NCBI RefSeq assembly: GCF_000147715.2
Contig: NC_017934.1
Coordinates: 1,178,001 to 1,242,000, forward strand
Source: Mesotoga prima MesG1.Ag.4.2
GTDB lineage: Bacteria; Thermotogota; Thermotogae; Petrotogales; Kosmotogaceae
Direction of reading: 5' to 3'
Length of the DNA stretch: 64,000 bases
The position numbers were made by a program, and so were the translations under genes. Below are positions 18,569 to 27,100 of this stretch, in pieces (position 1 is the stretch's first letter; each line of letters starts with the position of its first letter). The notes under the pieces were generated by a model, which worked only from the letters and a program-made list of their open reading frames with translations, was not told where the DNA came from and searched no databases.

Positions 18569-18950
18569 TGCTCTCTGGAGCGAAGCTCCCTCTTGGTTAC
18601 GCTCAATGTCTTGACAACATGAGAAAAGAGCCAGAGAGAGAATTACGGTTCTTCCGCGCTACCATCGCAAATTCTTCCTAAAGAGCGAAGATAATAGTTC
18701 CGGTGCTTCGCACCTAAGATTCTCGTTCCGACACTTAGTGTCCAGTTTTTTGGTAAAAAAAGCTGTATGAGATCAGACGTAAAAACTCTGAAGAGCGTGG
18801 AAATCTTCTCTTCTATCCTCCTTCCTGGCACCTCTGACCATAATCGTACCTCTTCAAATCTCTAAGCAATCTCTAAGCGGCTTTTAAGCGGGCTCCAAGA
18901 AACGGGCCGTAGACTGAGAATGTACCAAAAATCATATGGGGGTGTAAGAG
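18569..18950. repeat. Hairpin-rich gap, no gene
   Basis: Contains GGAGC-GAA-GCTCC (18577-18589), which may end the preceding transcript. Two small hairpins, GGTGC-TTC-GCACC (about 18700-18713) and GACAC-TTA-GTGTC (about 18730-18743), each follow TTCCG, like the modular hairpin arrays elsewhere. The last 60 bases carry GGGGGTG, the ribosome site of the next gene. Confidence 0.5.
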
Positions 18951-19226
18951 ATGAAAAAGATAGTGTTGATTACGATAACGGTTCTTCTGATCGGTGGAAT
19001 GACATTGGCAGTAGGTTACGGAACGAAGGCAATGCAGAGAGTTCAGGATCCTACAACCTGTGAGAACTTTGTGGATGCAGACGGCGACGGAATAAATGAC
19101 AACTGCCCGAATGACGGTGTAAGAGAACTAAAGAATGCCCAGGATGGAACAGGCTACAGGCACGGAGCCTCTGGCGAAAAGGGACCGGGACTCGGCAGAG
19201 GATTCGGAAAAGCAGCACAGCTGTAA
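18951..19226 (+). CDS. Small secreted protein with a calcium-loop motif
   Basis: A product of 91 residues. MKKIVLITITVLLIGGMTLA is a signal peptide. The mature peptide has CENFVDADGDGINDNC, a DxDxDG calcium-binding loop of the thrombospondin type 3 or dockerin kind closed by two Cys, then a Gly-rich tail (RHGASGEKGPGLGRGFGKA). Small Thermotogota secreted proteins of this style exist, but I cannot give a function. GGGGGTG precedes the ATG and a strong hairpin follows, so it is a single-gene transcript. Confidence 0.7.
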   Translation: MKKIVLITITVLLIGGMTLAVGYGTKAMQRVQDPTTCENFVDADGDGINDNCPNDGVRELKNAQDGTGYRHGASGEKGPGLGRGFGKAAQL

Positions 19227-19250
19227 AATAAAACCCCTACTAATTCAAGT

Positions 19251-19272
19251 CAAGGGCCCGAAAGGGCCCTTG
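19251..19272 (+). terminator. Strong GC hairpin after the small secreted protein gene
   Basis: CAAGGGCCC (19251-19259), loop GAAA, then GGGCCCTTG (19264-19272): a perfect 9-bp stem with a stable tetraloop. Only a short T-rich stretch (TTCTC) follows, so termination may be imperfect. It lies 25 bases after the stop codon. Confidence 0.75.
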
Positions 19273-19289
19273 TTCTCATAATGATGAAA

Positions 19290-19905
19290 TCAGAATAACA
19301 GCCTTCCAAACCCACAGACTCCTCGTTTCTTCTGCTCTGTCACCCCGAAACGAGTTCGGGATGACATGGAGAGGGACTTCCGCAAACCGATGTCGGGACA
19401 ACTTCCTCAGCTGGATTGAAACCCTGAATTGATTGTCGCTTCTCTTCACGAGACCTCATACCCTGTAATCGATACCCTGCCCTTCGCGTCATAAACTCGT
19501 TTCAGCATCTACTTTGAGCCTAACCCGACGAACTCCTTTTCGGTCATCCCGTGATGCTTTTGCACGGGATCTGGCTCTTTCTAAACACAAGATCCGGATT
19601 CGTTCTTATCGGAGGACGGCGGACCGGTGACGGTTGACCTGAGAAGTAGTTGTCATCCCGTAAAGCCTGCCATGATTAGCCTGCCCAAATGAGCGACTCT
19701 TCTGTCATCCGGTGATGACTCTGCACGGGATCTCGTCTCTTCAGTCTCGCCCTCTCTCCTCTTCTCGTAGTTTTGGACCAACAACCTGTACACGAAGTGT
19801 CGGAACGAAGAACAGCTCTTTTGCTCTTGTTCTCCAAGGACGGGTCCATGCTCCGGGACGAAGTACGAAGGACGGCTCTTCGCTCTCCAACTAAATCACT
19901 GCAAT
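19290..19905. repeat. Repeat mosaic, no gene
   Basis: CCCGTGATG..CACGGGATCT hairpins (about 19555 and 19708), ACACGAAGTGTCGGAACGAAG and a TCGGAGGACGG..GACGGTTGACCT block shared with 30490 and 33200. Open frames here are repeat translations. Confidence 0.7.
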
Positions 19906-19909
19906 TCAT

Positions 19910-19957
19910 GATACAATTTTAATGAACATCTGCATATACGTAATTATGCAGGTGTTC
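19910..19957 (+). promoter_or_regulatory. AbiEi operator, 34-bp inverted repeat at the promoter
   Basis: GAACATCTGCATAT (19924-19937) and TTATGCAGGTGTTC (19944-19957) are inverted, with one internal mismatch in 13 bp. TACAAT just upstream (about 19911-19916) can serve as a -10 box, which puts the transcript start inside the repeat. AbiEi antitoxins are known to repress their own promoter through inverted repeats of this sort. The repeat also argues that translation starts at 19988, not at the ATG at 19922. Confidence 0.7.
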
Positions 19958-19987
19958 GTTGAAAGTGTTGATAAAGAGGTGAGATTA

Positions 19988-20575
19988 TTGGACTCAACAA
20001 GGCACCAACTGCCTCAGAAGAAGATTATTAGAATAGATGAACTCAAAGATATGGGATATAGCTTCTATCGTATCAAGAAGCTTATCGAGGAGAATATCCT
20101 TAAGAAACTGACGCGCAAAAGCTATGAAAATCTAATCTACGAGGGAGATGAATCGGACTTTTACTATGTCAATGCTTATGTGCCAAGGGGTGTGATCTGC
20201 CTGATTAGCTCGGCAATCTACTGGCAGCTTACCACAGAGCGTTCCACAGCAATAGACGTGGCGATTCCCAGGAGCGACAGGATTTATACGATGCCAGAGT
20301 GGCCTCAGATTCAACTTTACTTTTACAGCAACATGCGATACAAAACCGGAATCGTGACTATTCACGAAGACTCGAATCAGTTCTCCATTTATGATCCGGA
20401 AAAGACAGTGATCGACATTCTGCAATATCGCGAAAGACTTGGCATTGAAGTCGCAAAGGAAGTGCTTGTTCAGTATCTCGCAAAAAAAGATAGAAACCTG
20501 AACAGACTATACAGATATGCCAAGGAACTCGGCAATTCAAAGATACTAAGAACCTATCTGGAGGTGTTGCTATGA
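19988..20575 (+). CDS. AbiEi family antitoxin, type IV TA
   Basis: A protein of 195 residues from a TTG start at 19988, chosen because GAGGTGA lies five bases upstream and the operator repeat lies before it. The N-terminal winged helix reads IIRIDELKDMGYSFYRIKKLIEENILKKLTRKSYENLI. The C-terminal domain has YDPEKTVIDILQYRERLGIEVAKEVLVQYL, the conserved EKTV/ID segment of AbiEi. It overlaps the AbiEii toxin gene by 4 bases (ATGA). In the family, AbiEi represses its operon and antagonises the toxin without binding it. Intact frame. Confidence 0.85.
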   Translation: MDSTRHQLPQKKIIRIDELKDMGYSFYRIKKLIEENILKKLTRKSYENLIYEGDESDFYYVNAYVPRGVICLISSAIYWQLTTERSTAIDVAIPRSDRIYTMPEWPQIQLYFYSNMRYKTGIVTIHEDSNQFSIYDPEKTVIDILQYRERLGIEVAKEVLVQYLAKKDRNLNRLYRYAKELGNSKILRTYLEVLL

Positions 20576-21489
20576 ACAAGGCAGCATCTGTAAAAGCCAG
20601 ACTGAGAAATCTGGCCCGAAAGCAAGGCCGGAGTTATCAGGATCTACTGCAAATTTATGCGCTTGAACGAACCATCTACAGATTATCCCTCTCTCCCCAC
20701 AAAGACAAATTCACATTGAAAGGCGGGATCTTTCTTTATGCGCTATTTGAAGGGCGGTTCCCGAGATCAACAACCGATATAGATCTGCTGGCGCAGAGGA
20801 TCAGCAACGAAAAGGAATCTCTCGAGAAGGTTTTCTATGATATCTTCTCGGTAGATACCGACGATGGGATGCGTTTCGATCTGGAAAGTATGAACCTACG
20901 CACCATTGCAGATGCAAAACAATACCCCGGTACTCGGATAACCATTACGGCCTACATAGAGCGAACAAGATTATCCGTAACCGTCGATGTCGGATTTGGC
21001 GACTGCATAACACCCGAGAGGGTTCAGATGGAATTCCCGGTTCTGCTGAATGATCCGGAGCCGGTTGTATTCGCATACTCAAAAGAATCGGTTATTGCAG
21101 AAAAACTGGAAGCGATAGCCTCGCTGGGTTTCCTGACCAGTCGCTACAAAGACTTCTACGACATCTTTTTGCTGTCCAGATTCTTTCCTTTCAATGGCAC
21201 AACACTGCAAGCCGCAATTGGGGAAACATTTAGAAATCGTGGCACACCGATGGAAGAGATCGTCGCATTCGAGAAGCAATTCATTTCCGATTCACTCCAT
21301 AAGAGAAGATGGGCAGCCTTCGCTAAAAAGAAAAACACTACGTTTGATACATCTCTTGAGGAAGTTATAAGCCAAATCAAGAGCTTCCTAATCCCTGTAC
21401 TTGAAGCCTTACAGAGAGATGAGATCTTCGCCTCGTACTGGGAGCCTGATGACCTAAGCTGGAAGTTCCGACGAGTGGGACAGAGGTAA
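20572..21489 (+). CDS. AbiEii nucleotidyltransferase toxin, type IV TA
   Basis: A 305-residue nucleotidyltransferase. Motif I is KGGIFLYAL with G51-G52, then TTDIDLLA with D69 and D71. Motif III/IV is AEKLEAIASLGFLTSRYKDFYDIFLL, with the conserved Lys and the K-D-FYD. Length and motifs match AbiEii, which adds nucleotides to targets such as tRNA and causes growth arrest or abortive phage infection. Translation is coupled to AbiEi through the ATGA overlap. Of the AbiE-type pairs in this window, this is one of those with all toxin motifs intact. Confidence 0.88.
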   Translation: MNKAASVKARLRNLARKQGRSYQDLLQIYALERTIYRLSLSPHKDKFTLKGGIFLYALFEGRFPRSTTDIDLLAQRISNEKESLEKVFYDIFSVDTDDGMRFDLESMNLRTIADAKQYPGTRITITAYIERTRLSVTVDVGFGDCITPERVQMEFPVLLNDPEPVVFAYSKESVIAEKLEAIASLGFLTSRYKDFYDIFLLSRFFPFNGTTLQAAIGETFRNRGTPMEEIVAFEKQFISDSLHKRRWAAFAKKKNTTFDTSLEEVISQIKSFLIPVLEALQRDEIFASYWEPDDLSWKFRRVGQR

Positions 21490-22295
21490 GAGGTTAGAGT
21501 TTAGAGGTAAGAAAACCAAGATCTTTTCGCTCTTCACGTCTGTTTTTCGCGCCATGAATCGAGATCCTGGCCACAAGCATGCCAGGATGACTTGATATGC
21601 TTTCATTCCGTATTAAATGTGCCTAAATCCACCCTCTTCTGTCAATCCGTAGAGCCTGCCCTGAAATGCCTCAGTTTGTCATCCCGTGATGGGTCTGCAC
21701 GGGATCTGGTCTTGAAAACATGGCACGGATAGCGAGCCTGGCCAGGCGGAGCCTGACTGGCCTGCGTCAGCAGACTGGCTCCCAAATGCTCCTACGGTCT
21801 GTCACATTTTTCGCGTAAAAGGCAGAAATTCCAACCAGGACCTTTTTCGGGCGAACGGCCGTTCGCCCCTACAAGAGAACTGCACAATCATCTGAAATTG
21901 TCATCCCGTAGCATTTCGAATGGAAGACTAACGAACTCCTGACATCTGTCCCCGTCCGTTCCGCCTCCGGCGGGAGACATTTGCAGGTTCACCGTAAACG
22001 ATTCTCCCCACTCCGCCCGAGCGAGAGGAGCAAAAGATATGCTGCACAGGAAGAACGTGAAGAGCCGGTAGTCGATCCTCTTGATCAGTGATCCAATTAA
22101 GAATCATGCACTTCTTGTAGGGGCGAACGGCTGTTCGCCCAAAAGCGTACTGATAAGGGAACCGAATAGGGGACTGACGAGCTCCTGACGTCTGTCCCGA
22201 TTTTTCGGGGGAAACCGACATCCTGGCCAGAAGCGAGCAGGATGACCTGAAGTCAAAGTCCCCTGCCTCGAAAACACGTTCTATTTCCCGGTTCT
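21490..22295. repeat. Repeat mosaic; 21570-22000 duplicated at 25570-25920
   Basis: CATGCCAGGATGACTTGAT and the 350 bases after it are repeated at about 25578 with a small number of changes and one internal deletion. Includes the 20-bp palindrome at 21849-21868 and a one-mismatch copy at 22121-22140. No gene. Confidence 0.7.
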
Positions 22296-23612
22296 GTCTC
22301 TTTTTTTGTGTAAACCCCTTTTTTGTAATGGGTTTAAGAATCAGCTTATGTACTTAGCTAATCTTTCATACTTTATCACAAGTTGAGTAAGGATCCTGGA
22401 CCAATCAAGAGTTCTTACTGTCCATTTCTTTGTTATGTTCATTATTGCTAGATAAGCCATCTTTAAGAGAGAATTGTCTGTTGGAAAGACTCCTTTGTTC
22501 TTCGTCACCTTCCTGAGTTGTCTATTAACTGATTCAATGGGATTAGTTGTATAAACCAATCTTCTCAGTTCCTCTGGATATTGAAAGAAGGTTGAGAGAG
22601 TTTCCCAGTTATCTTTCCAGCTTTTTATTGACAAGTGGTATTTGTCGCCCCACTTCTCTTCTAGTGCAAGCAATGCATTCCATCCTGCCTCTCTTGTAGG
22701 TGCCTGATAAATTGTCTTGAGATCGCGTGCTAGAGGTCTACGATCCCTCCAGGTAACATATCTCATGGTGTTTCTTATCTGGTGAACTATGCACTTCTGA
22801 ACCTCTGAGAATGGATATACAGCCTCTATGGCTTCTTCCATTCCGCTTAATGCATCTATTGAGAAGATTGCCACGTCTTCAACCCCGCGATTCTTCAATT
22901 CGTTGAGAATGCTTAGCCAGTAGCTTGCTCCTTCTGTTTCACTTATCCACATGCCTAGAATGTCTTTGTGGCCATTTAGGGATACTCCTAAGGCTATATA
23001 GAGTGCTTTCTTCCTTACCTGGTTGCTTTCAACGACCCTGAAGAATACGGCATCCATGTAGACTATCGCATACGCAGATTCTAATGGTCTGTTTCTCCAT
23101 TCGGAGACCAGTGGCAGTATCTTGTCCGTTATCCTGCTTACGCTCTCTGCAGACAATCTGGAACCGTAGATATCCTCTATATGACTCTGAATATCTCTTA
23201 CTGTCATTCCCCTTGCATACATGGAGATTATCTGATCCTCTATACCAGAAATGTCCCTCTGGTGTTTCTTCACAACAACCGGTTCAAATTCACCTTTCCT
23301 GTCTCTTGGTATCTCAAGTTCTATTTCTCCGTAATCGCTCCTAACTGTCTTCTTGCTATGTCCATTCCTGGAATTGTCAGTCTCTTTGTTCTTGTAGTCA
23401 TGCTTCGAATATCCAAGCTCATCTTCCAGTTCTCCTTCAAGCATTTCTTTGATTACGTCACCAAACAATTCCTTCATTGCCTCTTGAACATCTCCAACGT
23501 TTTCAAATCCATTCTTCTCGATTAACGACTTGATCTTTTCTCTGTCAAATTTCATCTTCTTTTCCCTCCAATCTTCTCTTCCATTCTAGAGGGTTTACAC
23601 AATCTTCTTTAC
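22296..23612 (-). mobile_element. IS256-family insertion sequence, apparently intact
   Basis: About 1317 bp with an open transposase gene on the minus strand. The ends share TTGTGTAAACCC in inverted orientation (about 22306-22317 and 23591-23602). If the element starts at the outer GT, the terminal repeats are about 24 bp and imperfect. I could not find an 8-bp target duplication at these borders, so the outer limits are approximate. Just inside the left end, AAACCCC and GGGTTT may form a hairpin at the end of the transposase transcript. Confidence 0.75.
22341..23555 (-). CDS. IS256 family (mutator) transposase
   Basis: The product has 404 residues, normal for the family. DDE motifs: VYMDAVFFRV (first Asp), IFSIDALSGMEEAI (second Asp), and TTNPIESVNRQLRKVTKNKG (Glu). 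Between them is the signature KCIVHQIRNTMRYV of mutator transposases. The N-terminal region GELEDELGYSKHDY is also typical. GGAGGGAAAAGAAG precedes the ATG. Nothing suggests it is dead. It lies within one copy of a duplicated repeat block. Confidence 0.93.
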   Translation of the reverse strand: MKFDREKIKSLIEKNGFENVGDVQEAMKELFGDVIKEMLEGELEDELGYSKHDYKNKETDNSRNGHSKKTVRSDYGEIELEIPRDRKGEFEPVVVKKHQRDISGIEDQIISMYARGMTVRDIQSHIEDIYGSRLSAESVSRITDKILPLVSEWRNRPLESAYAIVYMDAVFFRVVESNQVRKKALYIALGVSLNGHKDILGMWISETEGASYWLSILNELKNRGVEDVAIFSIDALSGMEEAIEAVYPFSEVQKCIVHQIRNTMRYVTWRDRRPLARDLKTIYQAPTREAGWNALLALEEKWGDKYHLSIKSWKDNWETLSTFFQYPEELRRLVYTTNPIESVNRQLRKVTKNKGVFPTDNSLLKMAYLAIMNITKKWTVRTLDWSRILTQLVIKYERLAKYIS

Positions 23613-24040
23613 ATACTCTTCATCGCCAATCCTATTGGTTTCAACTCTCTCCTTTCTCTCGTGAGCGCAGCGAACCTCTCCGCAATGCTCTTTCTCAATG
23701 GTCTTTGTTTGCCCTCGAAGCGGAACTGGCCTCGCCGAAGGCAAGACTGGCCAGGCGGAGCCTGATTGGCCTGCGTTAGCAGACTGGCTCTATTTTGCCT
23801 CCTGGCGCGTAAGCGCCAGCATCACTTCCCGACGAAGTCGGCCTCACTTCCCCGGATGTTTCTCCGGGCATCACTTCCTCGCGCCAGCGAGCCTCACTTC
23901 TGCTCTTGCGATACCCGAGACCCGCTGCTGATCTTGCTCCTCTTCTCGCTCTCTCCAATGACGGTTCCTGTTGCTATTCCGAACTCATGGGTTCGTTTCG
24001 TATGGGAACGAATCTATGCTAATATAGTTTCAAAGTGAAA
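23613..24040. repeat. Modular hairpin arrays (ACTGGC and CATCACTTC types)
   Basis: 23723-23790: hairpins CTCGCCGAAGGCAAG, CAGGCGGAGCCTG and CTGCGTTAGCAG joined by ACTGGC or ATTGGC. 23801-23900: hairpins CTGGCGCGTAAGCGCCAG, CCGACGAAGTCGG, CCCGGATGTTTCTCCGGG and CTCGCGCCAGCGAG joined by CATCACTTC or CCTCACTTC. The block from 23621 is duplicated at 26080 with one hairpin exchanged for a different one. No gene. Confidence 0.75.
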
Positions 24041-24057
24041 CGCTAGGAGATGATCTT

Positions 24058-25221
24058 GTGGATTCGGACGAGTTAGTTCAGTCACTTGAAGAGGTGCAGA
24101 AAAGGAAGGAAATGGAGCTTCCGTCGAGACTGAGGCCTTACTTCGACAAAATAGACATGAAGAACAGGGCAGTCCTTGTCTTTGGGCCAAGAGGGGTTGG
24201 GAAAACCACTTTCCTTCTGAACAGATTTAGGGAGAGAAAAGTACTCTACGTTTCGGCTGACAATCCTCTCGTTTCTACTAGTGACATATGGAGTATAGCA
24301 AAGACGGCCTTCGTAAGGGGTTATGAGGGGATAGTTGTGGATGAAGCTCACTACGCAAAAGATTGGAGCATCCATCTTAAGGCCCTCTACGATTCCTATC
24401 CAGGAAAGCTTGTAATAGCTAGCGATAGCAGCAGCCTAGTATTAAGACAGGGGATCGCAGATCTATCAAGAAGATTCTCCAGGGTTCAAATCCCTCTAAT
24501 GTCTTTGAGAGAATACATATTTCTTAGAGACGGAACACTTTTGCCACAACTAGAACCATTTTCTCCCGAACCTTCGGCAGTTAAAGAGATAATGAACGGT
24601 ACAAACGTACTTTCTGCTTTTGAAGAGTATCTTGAGAGAGGATTCAGGCCGTCTTACATGGAATGGGACTTTCGAGAGCAAATAGAACACATTATCGAAA
24701 AAACACTACATGGAGATGTTCCGTTCTTCGTTCCCCAAATCTCGGATATTCACTTCAGGCTAATGAATGCCGTTGTTGGGTTCTTGGCGACTTCAAAAGT
24801 ATTAACATTGAACATTGAGAGAATGTGTAGAGACTGGGGTATAGGGAAGAGAAAGCTCTACGAACTTCTTACTGTAATGAACGCAACAGGAGTAATCAGA
24901 ATAGTATATAGAGAAAACGATAATCGAACCTTCTCCAAGGGTGAAAAAATATTCTTTGGCGACCCTGCTTTCTACTCAATTGGTACAGGAAATATTGGAA
25001 CAAGAAGAGAAGCCTTTGTGGCACAATCCTTCGAAGATGCTGGTAGAAAAGTCTTTGCATGTGCGGATGAGCGAAACGGAGATTTCTCTGTAGATGGAAA
25101 GATTATTGAAGTGGGAGGAAGGAGCAAAAAACCAAAGAAAGCGGAGTTCGTAATAAGAGACGACACTGATTTGCCCTATTCAAACTCGATTCCGATGTGG
25201 ACACTTGGCTTTCAATACTGA
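24058..25221 (+). CDS. AAA family ATPase of the AAA_14/DUF4143 kind
   Basis: A 387-residue P-loop ATPase from a GTG start with AGGAG upstream. Walker A is GPRGVGKTT at residues 43-51, Walker B is GIVVDEAHYA with D95-E96, and IASDSSSLVLR is sensor-like. A winged-helix region is likely at about 245-290 (MCRDWGIGKRKLYELLTVM), and the C-terminal part has GNIGTRREAFVAQSF and IEVGGRSKKPKKAEFVI, the nuclease-like DUF4143 end. Such proteins are common in archaea and Thermotogota, with role unknown (possibly mobile-element or defence linked). A paralogue lies at 39299-40507 on the other strand. It stands alone between repeat arrays. Confidence 0.8.
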   Translation: MDSDELVQSLEEVQKRKEMELPSRLRPYFDKIDMKNRAVLVFGPRGVGKTTFLLNRFRERKVLYVSADNPLVSTSDIWSIAKTAFVRGYEGIVVDEAHYAKDWSIHLKALYDSYPGKLVIASDSSSLVLRQGIADLSRRFSRVQIPLMSLREYIFLRDGTLLPQLEPFSPEPSAVKEIMNGTNVLSAFEEYLERGFRPSYMEWDFREQIEHIIEKTLHGDVPFFVPQISDIHFRLMNAVVGFLATSKVLTLNIERMCRDWGIGKRKLYELLTVMNATGVIRIVYRENDNRTFSKGEKIFFGDPAFYSIGTGNIGTRREAFVAQSFEDAGRKVFACADERNGDFSVDGKIIEVGGRSKKPKKAEFVIRDDTDLPYSNSIPMWTLGFQY

Positions 25222-26499
25222 CATTAACTAGTAGTTACCCTGCCGGCTCTCTCTAAGATCCGCTATACGCTTAAAAACAAGGACCCGCTACGCGCTGCAA
25301 CGAAAATAGGGACTGACGATTCTCCTAGCGTCTAGCCCATTTTTCGCGAAGGACCGTGATCCTGACCAGGAACATTGTCAGGATGACTTGAAAGGCTGTC
25401 ATCCCCTAGTTCCCACATGCTGTCATCCCGTAGTGATCCTGTACGGGATCTCACACCCATGAACCGCTATGCTCTTAGAAACAAAAACCTGTTGACCGCT
25501 GTAAGCAAAATGGGGATTGACGAGCTCTAAGCGTCTGTCACATTTTTCGCGAAAAACCGAGATCCTGGCCAGAAGCATGCCAGGATGACTTGATGTGCTT
25601 TCAATTCGTATTAAATGTGCCTAAATCCACCCTCTGCTGTCATCCCGTGATGGGTCTGCACGGGATCTGGTCTTGAAAACGCGGTACGCATAGCGATCCT
25701 GGCCAGGCGGAGCCTGACTGGCTCCCAAATGCTTCTACGGTCTGCCACATTTTTCGCGTAAAATGCAGACATTTCAACCAAGGCCTTTTCGGGCGAACAG
25801 CCGTTCGCCCCTACAAAAGAACCGCATAATCGTCTAACATTGTCATCGCGTAGCATTTCGAATAGGGTACTGACGGGCTCCTGACGTCTGTCCCCGTCTA
25901 TTCCAACTCTTGAGAAAACCCTCTGATCGCTGTGAAGACGACGTTGTCCGTCGGCGGTCCACCGTTCTCCGAAAAGAGCAGACGTCAATGAGGAAAAACT
26001 TGCTCTTTCTTCCAGAGGAAGAATCTGTTCTAGGTTAGTCAAAGTGAGATGAAAGAGATGCATGTGACGGTGTAAATTTCATCGCCAATCCTATTGGTTT
26101 CTTCTCTCTCTCCTTTCTCTCGTGAGCGCAGCGAACCTCTCCGCAATGCTCTTTCTCAATGGTCTTTGTTTGCCCTCGAAGCGGAACTGGCCTGGCCGAA
26201 GGCGAGACTGGCCACCGAAGGTGACTGGCCTGCGTTACCAGACTGGCTCATTTTGCCTCCTGGCGCGTAAGCGCCAGCATCACTTCCCGACGCAGTCGGC
26301 CTCACTTCCCCGGATGTTTCTCCGGGCATCACTTCTTAATTGATCGCCGATGCTCTTCGGCGCCTTGCGTCTTTCAACTTCTAGTCGGAGGAGGGGGAAC
26401 CGTTCAAGCCAGACTTGTTTTAGCTGAATGAAGAACTATCTTATCGGAATGTAAATAATGGAGTCCCTAAAGGTCAGTCCCGAAATGGAACTAAGCTCT
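25222..26499. repeat. Repeat mosaic with second copy of the 21.6/23.6 kb blocks
   Basis: 25570-25920 matches 21570-22000 and 26080-26338 matches 23621-23880. Contains a palindrome variant at 25791-25810, an ACTGGC array at about 26184-26250 whose middle hairpin is CACCGAAGGTG, a CATCACTTC array to 26338, and GGAATGTAAATAATGGAGTC near 26437-26463. No gene. Confidence 0.75.
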
Positions 26500-27096
26500 C
26501 TAATCTTCTATCCACTTGAGAAGCTCTTCGACTAACTTGTATACCGTCGTGCACGAACACGCGCTATCGGGATCATGCCCGAATGTAATATGCTGTTGAT
26601 GGCCTTTCTTCGCATTCTCGATTGCATTTTCTATCATTGCAAAGGTTTTGTCAAAGAGATTGCGATCATTCTTTTCATATTTGCTTCCAAGATGTTTTTC
26701 AAGAATTTCACTATACTTGGCTCTATTTATCTCACGTGTGAAGAATTCGAAATGTAGAATGAACCATATTTCAAAGGCTTGATTTGACCATGCAACGCTT
26801 ACTCCACTATCACGTGCTTCATCTATCGCTGGTCCCAGATCAAAGTTGTCCTTGTCAAATACTGCCCATACCGCTGCAATTGATGAATCGGAATCCTTTA
26901 GCGAAATAGCGTTCTTCACTAGCGCTATTGGCTCGGCTGTATTGCTACCTGTTCCGATCACTTCAACTCGAACCTTGCCCAGTCTACCGATTTTCAATCC
27001 GAAACTCTTGAAATAATTGACCTCTGTTTTGGTTCTTCCGCATACAATAACAATCGTATCTTTCGTCTTTCTAGAGCGCCGTTGCTTTCTTTTCAT
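26500..27096 (-). CDS. rloB: RloB-like protein (AbiLii type)
   Basis: A protein of 198 residues. It starts with a basic segment (MKRKQRRSRKTKDTIVIVCG) followed by RTKTEVNYFKSFG, the E-x-YF pattern of RloB. AVWAVFDKDNFD supplies the DxD acid pair, consistent with a TOPRIM-like fold, and WSNQAFEIWFILHFEFF is the diagnostic RloB segment. It lies 4 bases after the RloA-type ATPase, in the same order as in known rloAB/abiL pairs. Abi-type phage defence is the family's known role; activity here is inferred. Frame intact. Confidence 0.85.
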   Translation of the reverse strand: MKRKQRRSRKTKDTIVIVCGRTKTEVNYFKSFGLKIGRLGKVRVEVIGTGSNTAEPIALVKNAISLKDSDSSIAAVWAVFDKDNFDLGPAIDEARDSGVSVAWSNQAFEIWFILHFEFFTREINRAKYSEILEKHLGSKYEKNDRNLFDKTFAMIENAIENAKKGHQQHITFGHDPDSACSCTTVYKLVEELLKWIED

Positions 27097-27100
27097 CTTT

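Noticed and set aside
22286-23620. Target-site duplication for the IS256 element
   Set aside because: CCGGTTCT on the left and ATACTCTT on the right of the best borders do not match, so no duplication is claimed.
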